Shown: positions 57,478 to 64,000 of the stretch, in pieces
Layout: each line of letters begins with the position of its first letter
Numbering within the stretch: the first letter of the stretch is position 1
Assembly: GCA_028571685.1 (NCBI GenBank)
Contig: CM053154.1
Coordinates: forward strand, 15,532,001-15,596,000
Direction: 5' to 3'
Source of the DNA: Heterohyrax brucei
Lineage: Eukaryota; Chordata; Mammalia; Hyracoidea; Procaviidae
Length of the DNA: 64,000 nt
The notes under the pieces: generated by a model
The model's database searches: none
What the model was told of the DNA's origin: nothing
What the model saw: only the letters and a program-made list of their open reading frames with translations
Position numbers and translations under genes: made by a program

Positions 57478-57640
57478 CAAATCAAAAACCTTTGGTGTCT
57501 GTCAATTCTGACTTCATGGGGACCCTATAAGACAGAGTAGAACTGTCCCACAGAATTTCCAAGGAGCATCTGGCAGATTTGAACTGCCAACTTTATGGTT
57601 AGCAGAAGTAGCATTTAACCACTGCACCACAGGGTTACTA
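57478..57640 (-). repeat. AfroSINE, short form
   Basis: aaatcaaaaacctttggtgt, gacagagtagaactgtccca, tttgaactgccaactttatg, caccacagggtta. Confidence 0.92.
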
Positions 57641-58479
57641 CCCATTCTGGACATCCAGCCTTTCCTATTAGGAGACAAAAACTGGGGGAAGGGGGTTGCT
57701 GAGCCCAGGGAAGCCCCCAGGAACACAACGCAGCTCTGTTCTCCCTCCCTGGCCGCCTCTTGTCCTCAGGCCGCACACTGTCCTGATGTCCAGGCCTACG
57801 CTAGGAGGCCTGCTCTGGCCACCTTTTGTGACATCTGGGCCAGTTGCCTGGGTTTCCATGTCAGTTAAAATGGTGGCTTTGACCTTGATTCTCTAGGCTC
57901 CCCCTTCTCCCCAATACACAATCCAAGAAGGTACCCCCGTGGAAGAAGAACAATTGCACTGGAGGTTAAATACGTGTGGGCCAGGTCTCCGAGGGAGGCG
58001 ACCCTCATTCTGAGTAGGTGGTCTAAGGCTCCGTCCCAACCCTCTCCAGATTCAGGGCACACGGGTTCTGTGCGTCTGAGGCTCTGGGAGGCGGGGTTCG
58101 GCCTCGCCCCTCCCCCAGCAGTGAGCGCACAAAGGCCTGGAGGTCCAGTTGGCGGCCCAGGGGCTTAGAAGGTGTTGGAGACTCCGGGGCCATCGTCCTG
58201 CTGGCCCAGGTGAGTCAGGAGCGTTGGAGGTGTCAGGGGGCTCAGTAGGAGTGTAGGAGGGGTCTGTGTCCTTGTCTTCTGACCCCTCACCAGCTCCCGA
58301 CCTGGGGGCACTTTTTCTCCAAGCTCATCCCTGGCCACCTTCTCCAGGCAGCCCTCCTGGGTGTGGTCCGCATCCACCTAGCACTAGGCACTGCAACCCA
58401 TCCCAGCATCCCAGAATCCTGCCCCTCAGAGTTTAGAGGTCATCTTGCCAGACACTCTTATCATCTTCGCGATCCAGTG
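57641..58479. other. intergenic, unassigned, GC-rich
   Basis: No repeat or gene recognised between HSPA12A and SPMIP5. A run rich in CpG and C lies at 58080-58170 but is too short to call an island. Confidence 0.4.
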
Positions 58480-58652
58480 GATTCTCACCGCTAGCGACAG
58501 ACCAGAACTGTCTTTCCAACGCCGTAATCATTACGGGAAGCAGACTGCCACATGTTGCTCCCCCAGAGAAAACCCATCACTGGACTAGTGGGTGTGCACT
58601 GCTGACCTTCCCTTTAGCTTCCGAGCGCTGAACCACTGCACCACCAGGGCAC
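58480..58652 (-). repeat. AfroSINE, long-form-like
   Basis: gccgtaatcattacgggaag, cagactgccacatgttgctc, ctgaaccactgcaccaccag. Confidence 0.85.
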
Positions 58653-58796
58653 CTTTCAGACCCTCTTAGATTTGTGAATTCTCAAAGGAGTTGCTTAGCA
58701 ACTCTGTGCTGGCTTCTTCTCATCTATAAAAGTGGAGAGTCGGAGAAGAAAAAGAGCCTCAGAGTGTTGGATTGACACAGGGACAGTAACAGCGGG

Positions 58797-58890
58797 CTCA
58801 AGCGGATGGCGCGGACCGGGCAGCAGTCCGTTCGTTTGTCCTAGGGTTGCTAGGAGTCCGAACCGACTCCATAGGCCCCAAACAACAATA
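58797..58890 (+). repeat. c-form SINE or RTE tail
   Basis: ggatggcgcggaccgggcag, gagtccgaaccgactccata, caaacaacaatag. Confidence 0.75.
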
Positions 58891-59092
58891 GCATAAAGTG
58901 GGGCCTGGAACAGAAACTAGCCCTTAGGGCAGCTGTGAAGACGAAGCCCGATTGCCGGGTTTCTCCTCCAGCAGCGTCCCACTAAGACTGTGGGGAGGAC
59001 TGCAAGAGTCAACACAGGTACAGCCTTTAAACCATCTCGGTAGGCTGGTGGTCGGTAAGTGTCTGTGGAACCAGACCAGCTTGTCTGGTTCC

Positions 59093-59282
59093 GAGGAGCC
59101 CTGGTGGTCCAGCAGTTAAGCACCTGGCTACAGGTCACTGGTTCAAACCCGGCCCCCACTCTGTGAGAGGAAAATGTGGCTAAGCTGCTTCTTGTGAAGA
59201 TGACAGAGAGCCTTGGGAACCCTATAGGCCAGCTCTGCTCCGTCCTATGGGATCACTATGAATCCAAAGGGACTTAGTGGCA
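59093..59282 (+). repeat. AfroSINE, long form
   Basis: ggagccctggtggtccagca, ggtcactggttcaaacccgg, gaggaaaatgtggctaagct, cactatgaatccaaagggac. Confidence 0.9.
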
Positions 59283-59904
59283 ATGGCATGGTTCGGGGTC
59301 TGTATCTAGAACCATTGTCCCCTGTCTGCCAGGCACGTGATGCCAGCAGTGGGATGTGCACCAGGGAGCATCCTGTCCTCACTGCTCCCAGCCTGGTGGG
59401 GACTCAACGACTTTAAAAAGCCCCTGCTTTGCCAGCCAACCTGGGTCCTTCACCTTCCCCTTTATCCCTGAGGCCTCTCTGGTCACTGGGCATCACTTGA
59501 GAGGTGAACTGATTTGGCAGGAAGGGCCACAGCAGCACTCACAGATGCCAGATGTGGCCTGGCACATATGGGGGGACATGGGTGGGTCCTGAGGAAGGAA
59601 GAGATGTCACCTGGGAGATAGCGTCACATAAATGGGTGCTGGAATGGGTCCTAGAATGGACCCATCAATGCCCTCTGCTCACCTGCCTTGGGCTTCTTGC
59701 TGGTCTTTTGAGACTTTCTTGGCCCTTCACCCAGAGTTTATGTCAACTAGGGTTTCTTAACCATGCCACTGTTGAGAGTTCGGGTGGATAAATCTTTTGG
59801 GCTTTGTAGAATGGTCAGCAGCAACCTCCACCTATTCATTGCATGCCAGCAGCAGCCTTCCCCCAGCTGCAAAAGCAAAAACTGTCTCCAGATATTGCCA
59901 TGAA
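59283..59904. other. intergenic, unassigned
   Basis: No gene or repeat recognised. Confidence 0.4.
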
Positions 59905-60065
59905 ACTCAAGTGGTGTAGTGGTTAAGTGCTATGTCTGCTAACCAAAAGGTTGGTAGTTGGAATCTACCAGGGGCCCCTTGGAAACTCTATGGAACAGTT
60001 CTACTCTGTCCTACAGGGTAGCTATGGGTTGGAATCCATTAGATGACAGTGGATTTGGTATGGTT
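59905..60065 (+). repeat. AfroSINE, short form
   Basis: gaaactcaagtggtgtagtg, gctaaccaaaaggttggtag, tagctatgggttggaatcca. Confidence 0.92.
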
Positions 60066-60614
60066 TGAGACACTGCCAGGTGTCTCTGGGGTGGGTACAG
60101 GAGACAAATCCTTTCCCTGTTGAGAACCTTCCAGCCTGATGCCACCAGGATAAAAAAGGACCTGGTCTTTCCTCCCCACCGAAGCTCCTGAGTCTTGCTA
60201 ATCTTTATTGTCCCAGTCTCCGTCAGTGGCTCCCGGCCATAGTGTGTGTGCATCTCGGACTGTATCATGGATCGGGGGCTGAACGGATGGGTGAAAAGAG
60301 GCCTCTAGGGAAAGAGAGATAGCTGATAGGTGACAATCTGTATACGTGTTACCTGAATTAACAGCAAAGCCAGGGCTCTTGGCATCTGTCACGGTTTCCA
60401 TAACTGAAGCCTACCACATCTTCCAGCTTGGTGTAAGCCTATGGTATTGCCTGTTGGTGCCAATATCTTGGCAAGGTAACTCTTTTCCCCACTCTGCCTT
60501 GAGCCCCTAGGGTTCTCACATCTGTGCGGTAAGAACTTGAGTTGGGGACAATTGATGAGACACTTTCCTTCCCCCTGTCTCCCCCCCTTCTCTTCATTAA
60601 CACAGAACAAAACC
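60066..60614. other. upstream region of SPMIP5, probable promoter and 5' UTR
   Basis: No repeat recognised. The interval directly precedes the SPMIP5 start codon and should hold its promoter, but I see no decisive TATA box or ciliary X-box. Confidence 0.4.
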
Positions 60615-60669
60615 ATGGAGACTCCCAAGACCTTCATGAGAAACTTGCCGATCACCCCAGGCTATTGTG
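60615..60669 (+). CDS. SPMIP5: SPMIP5 (C10orf82) first coding exon, partial gene
   Basis: ATG at 60615 sits in a strong Kozak context (A at -3, G at +4: aaccatgg). The exon encodes METPKTFMRNLPITPGYC and one base of the next Gly codon, then a consensus donor gtaagtg at 60670. The PGYxG motif begins the microtubule inner protein family domain, and this N terminus matches C10orf82 as I remember it. C10orf82, renamed SPMIP5, is thought to sit inside sperm axonemal doublet microtubules. The usual Ser of PGYSG is Cys here (tgt). I found no second exon before 64000. The position on the same strand just after HSPA12A agrees with the human gene order. Confidence 0.8.
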
Positions 60670-60834
60670 GTAAGTGAAGACATGACCTGCAGGCGTGCTG
60701 GGTAGGAGAACCATGATCCTGGCCACTGTCCCCACCTTGGCTCGCTATCCTCATCTGTCCAGCTAACTGGGCAGTGTTCTAACTTTTAAGACATATATTG
60801 AGATCACTCCGTGACTGAAGATTGCTGGTAGCTG

Positions 60835-61331
60835 TGTCATGGATTGAATTGTATCCTCCACCAAGATCTCTGTCATCCTGGCTAGGCCACGATCGCCAGC
60901 GTTGTTTGATTGTCCACCAATTTTTCATCTGATGTGATTTTCTTGTGTATTGTAAACACTGCTTTTATGACGTTGATAAGGTAGGATTAGCAGCAGCTAC
61001 ATTAATGAGCCAAGACTCAATCTACAAGATTAGGTTGTATCTTAAATCAATCTGTTTGGAGACCTAAAAGAGAGAAGCAATCAGAGAGACGGAGGAATCT
61101 CATATCACCGAGAAACAAGAGCCAGGAGAGTAGTATCTCCTTTGGAGCTGGGGTCTCTGTGCTGAGAGTCTCCTAGGTCAGGGGAAGACTGATGACAATG
61201 ACCTTCTCCCAGAGCCAACAGAGAGAAAAAGCCTTCCCCTGGAGCTAAACCCCTAAACTCTGTGAGAGTAGATTCCTGTTAGTTAAAGCCATCCACCTGT
61301 GGTGCTTTTATTAGAGCCAGTCACTAAGATA
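60835..61331 (+). mobile_element. solo LTR, MaLR-like
   Basis: It starts tgtcatggattgaattgtat and ends aaagccatccacctgtggtg ... cagtcactaagata. It is homologous to the LTR at 41125-42240. It lies in SPMIP5 intron 1. Confidence 0.82.
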
Positions 61332-61844
61332 ATTGAGACCAGATACCTAAGACTGCTGGATTTTGATAAACAGAGGAGTTTAACTGAGGTAGGAGCTCTC
61401 AGGGCACAGCCTAGTATACAGGCAGCACTTAATTAATGCCTGCTGAAAGAATCTGAGTGAACTGTCATGAAATAGATACAGTAAGTTCAGGCCCAATCCT
61501 TCTTCCTAAGTTGGGCTTTCTCAAGTCTTTCACAAGGTTGACTCGTGTGGTCTCCTTCCTTCCTGTGTCTCCTTAAAGGGAGGTGGCCAACTGTCCTGGT
61601 TTAGCTAGGACTAGAAGTTACTTGTACTGGGAATCCCTTGGTACTTGGAAAATCAGGACAGCTGGTCACCCTACCTAAAGGCTCCTCCTCTCCATACTTT
61701 TGGGGTACTCAGAATTTATATCCTTGTGAATGATAACCCCAGTGGTCCCCCTGGACCCTCAACTGTCGTGTACCACGTTCCCAGGGGGGTAGTACGTGGG
61801 GCAGTCCTGAGGATGCCCAGTTTCACCCTGTTCCTCCTGGCTGG

Positions 61845-61970
61845 AAAGGAGCACAGGCTTTGAATTCTGACCAACTGGGCTCCCAGTCTGTGCTTGGTCA
61901 CTACCTGTGTGACCATAGGTAAGTGACTTCTTTTTCTGCATCTCTTTTCTCTCTTTTTCAATAAAATGGC
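61845..61970 (+). repeat. MIR SINE fragment
   Basis: aattctgaccaactgggctc, actacctgtgtgaccatagg, gcatctcttttctc. Confidence 0.65.
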
Positions 61971-61982
61971 ATATATGGATTT

Positions 61983-62640
61983 CTTAGTCCTGCCGTAACA
62001 AATGACCAGAAACTGGATGGCTTATGTTTCAAAACAAATTTATTCTGTCATGGTTCTGGAAGTCAGAAGTCTGAAATGAAGGTCTGCCTCATTCTGGAGG
62101 CTCTGAGATAGAATCTGTCGATGTCTGTCTCCTAGCCTCTGATGACAGCCAACTCTCCTTGGTGTGTGGCTGTGTGGTTTTAATTTCTGTCTTTCTCTCC
62201 ACCGGGATGTGCCCATGCCTTCTCTCTGTGTCTTTGACTGTGTCTCAAGTCTCCCTCTCCTTTCTCTTATACGGACACCAGCCACTAGATTGGGGCTCAC
62301 CCTAAACCCAAGATAATCTCAGGATCCTTAATTGAATAACATCTTAACAAAAAAAAGTAAGAAACAACAACAAATACAACCCACTCCTACTGAGTCAATA
62401 CTGACTCATAGTGACCTTACAGGATGGAGGAGAACTGCTCCATTGGGTTTCCACGGAGCACCTGGGAGATTCGAACTGACCTTTCACCCAGCAGCTGTGG
62501 CTCTTAGCCACTATGCCATTAAGGTTTCTGGATTACATTTACAAAGACCTTATTTCCTAATAAGGTCACGTTTGGAAATAAGGTCGTACAGCACCAGGGG
62601 TTAGGACTTGGACATACCTTTGGGCAGATGCAGCTCAGCT
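61983..62640 (-). mobile_element. MLT1-like LTR, split by an AfroSINE
   Basis: Antisense MLT1 phrases appear in order: agtcctgccgtaacaaatga, aaatttattctgtcatggtt, ctggaagtcagaagtctgaa, tggggctcaccctaaaccc, and after the SINE ggttaggacttggacatacc. Confidence 0.75.
62375..62530 (-). repeat. AfroSINE inside the MLT1-like LTR
   Basis: acccactcctactgagtcaa, tcatagtgaccttacaggat, tagccactatgccattaagg; LTR sequence continues on both sides. Confidence 0.9.
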
Positions 62641-62887
62641 TATCATTTGGAGAAATGATCAGTTCTTCATGAGATGGTTATAGGACTGACAGGAGCCAGC
62701 CTATACAGTCGGTAAAAGTCCTGGCCCTTAGCAAGACTCAGTAAGGCAGTTGGAGTCCGTATATGTGTGTGCATATACAGCATTAAATCTGCAGGCAGAT
62801 TAAAGTAGGCCCAGGGGCAAAAAAAAAGCACTGTGGGAGGGCCCCCAGGTTTTTACTTTCTGCCCCCCTCCTCCTGTGACATTAATC

Positions 62888-63075
62888 CAAAACCAGTTGT
62901 CATCAGGTTGATTCTGACTCAGGGCAACCCCGTGTGTGTCAGAGAACAGCTGTGGTGGTGCATAGGTAGAATTTTTTGAAAGTAGATTGCTGGGTCTTTC
63001 TTTTAAGGCACTGCTGGGTGGACTCAAATGTCCACCCTTTCAACTTCCAACCCTTTAGTTAGCAGCCCAGTATGT
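62888..63075 (-). repeat. AfroSINE, long form
   Basis: caaaaccagttgtcatcagg, gtagattgctgggtctttct, ctttagttagcagcccag. Confidence 0.87.
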
Positions 63076-63107
63076 CATAATCATTGGCAGCACTCAGACT
63101 CCTTGAT

Positions 63108-63265
63108 GACGTTACCCATTGCCTTTGAGTCAATTCCAACTCATAGCCACCCTAGAGGACAAAGCAGAACTGCCCCAGAGGAATTCCAAGGAATGGCTTG
63201 TGCATTCAACCTGCTGACTTGTTGGTTAGCAGCTGGACATTTAACCACTGCACCAGCATGACTCC
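63108..63265 (-). repeat. AfroSINE, short form
   Basis: ttgcctttgagtcaattcca, acaaagcagaactgccccag, cttgttggttagcagctgga. Confidence 0.92.
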
Positions 63266-63277
63266 CTTAGGACATTA

Positions 63278-63450
63278 AACCAAAACCCAAACCAAAGTCC
63301 CCTCCGTCAAGTAGATTCCAAGTCACAGCACCCCTATAGGACAGAGTAGAGCTGCCCCGTAGAATTTCCAAGGAGCATGTGCCGGATTTGAACTGCTGAC
63401 CTTTTGGTTAGCAGCCATAGCCTGTGACCATCATGCCACCAGGGTTTCCC
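63278..63450 (-). repeat. AfroSINE, short form, near full length
   Basis: ccaaaacccaaaccaaagtc, gacagagtagagctgccccg, tttgaactgctgaccttttg, gccaccagggtttccc. Confidence 0.94.
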
Positions 63451-64000
63451 TCATGACATTAAGGATCTTTGATTTGCCCAAAGGTAGCGGAGACTACCAA
63501 CACATCAAGATCAGTCCTGCAATTAGATGCTTCCAGAGGTGGGGCTGTTGCCCAGTGTGGGGGTTGGGGTTGCTGTGTTTAGCAAGCCCAAGTTTTTCTT
63601 TACCCAAGACAAAGACCAAAGTGAGCAGTATTTATTATTATTCAATACTAAGAGATAATGATTATGATTTTGGCAGCTTAAAAACCAAGTTTTTAACCAG
63701 TCTTTTCTTATCTGTTCTTCTTAAAAAAAGGTTTTATTGTGACAATATTATAGCACTTGGGATTCAGCGTCCAGTTTAAATAAATAGTTGTGTTTTACCC
63801 ATGCTAATTGTAATGATTATATGTTATTTTGCTTCAGGAAATGGCAAAAAATTGTTCTAGGGGTGGGTCTTGCAGATAATGAATTTACCTTTTTGTGTAA
63901 TCGGTCTGTTTGCTTTTAATAAGCCCACAATTTCCTGATGGTCCGACAAGAAAGATCCAAAATGGCATTTGGGAAGTGTCAAGGAAAATAAGCTTTCTCT
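63451..64000. other. SPMIP5 intron 1, unassigned to window end
   Basis: AT-rich sequence with no recognised repeat. I looked for a second SPMIP5 exon (expected to begin GFVPF) and did not find one. Confidence 0.4.

Overview
This window is mammalian nuclear DNA with sparse exons, long introns and very many interspersed repeats. About sixty copies of a tRNA-headed SINE, which I recognise as AfroSINE, are found in both orientations. Afrotherian-type RTE (BovB-like) and L1 fragments are also present. This points to an afrotherian, most likely an elephant or another paenungulate. The species call is an inference from repeats and cannot be closed without a database.

The main gene is HSPA12A, an atypical Hsp70-family ATPase gene, on the + strand. 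Positions 1-19885 are the end of intron 1, and the exon holding the start codon lies upstream of the window. Eleven coding exons (2-12) run from 19886 to 52293. All have canonical GT/AG borders and matching phases, and together they carry 1988 coding bases. Adding the 40 bases expected from exon 1 gives exactly 675 codons plus a stop, so the gene looks intact. A 3' UTR of about 3.7 kb follows, with two Pumilio-type motifs, three AATAAA signals and a GT-rich stretch after the last signal.

About 4.6 kb further on, also on the + strand, is the first coding exon of SPMIP5 (C10orf82), a sperm microtubule inner protein gene. The remaining exons lie beyond the right edge. The HSPA12A-SPMIP5 order matches what I recall of human 10q25.3.

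The introns and the intergenic region are a layered record of transposition. They contain an HMGN1 retropseudogene (minus strand, itself split by a SINE), two mariner relics sharing one internal deletion, five MaLR-like LTRs plus an MLT1-like LTR, L1 3' ends and an internally deleted L1, RTE fragments, and old MIR and L2 copies. Three nested insertions can be resolved: a SINE split by an LTR and an L1 end (13560-14560), a SINE split by an LTR that is itself split by a mariner element (40970-42272), and a SINE inside a SINE with a 12-bp target duplication (37440-37860). The 3' end of the RTE is nearly identical to SINE tails, consistent with RTE having mobilised the SINEs. Afrotherian repeats are absent from exons 8-10 and their introns and from the whole 3' UTR. 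I found no new protein-coding system. The unusual content is repeat biology and possible regulatory constraint.
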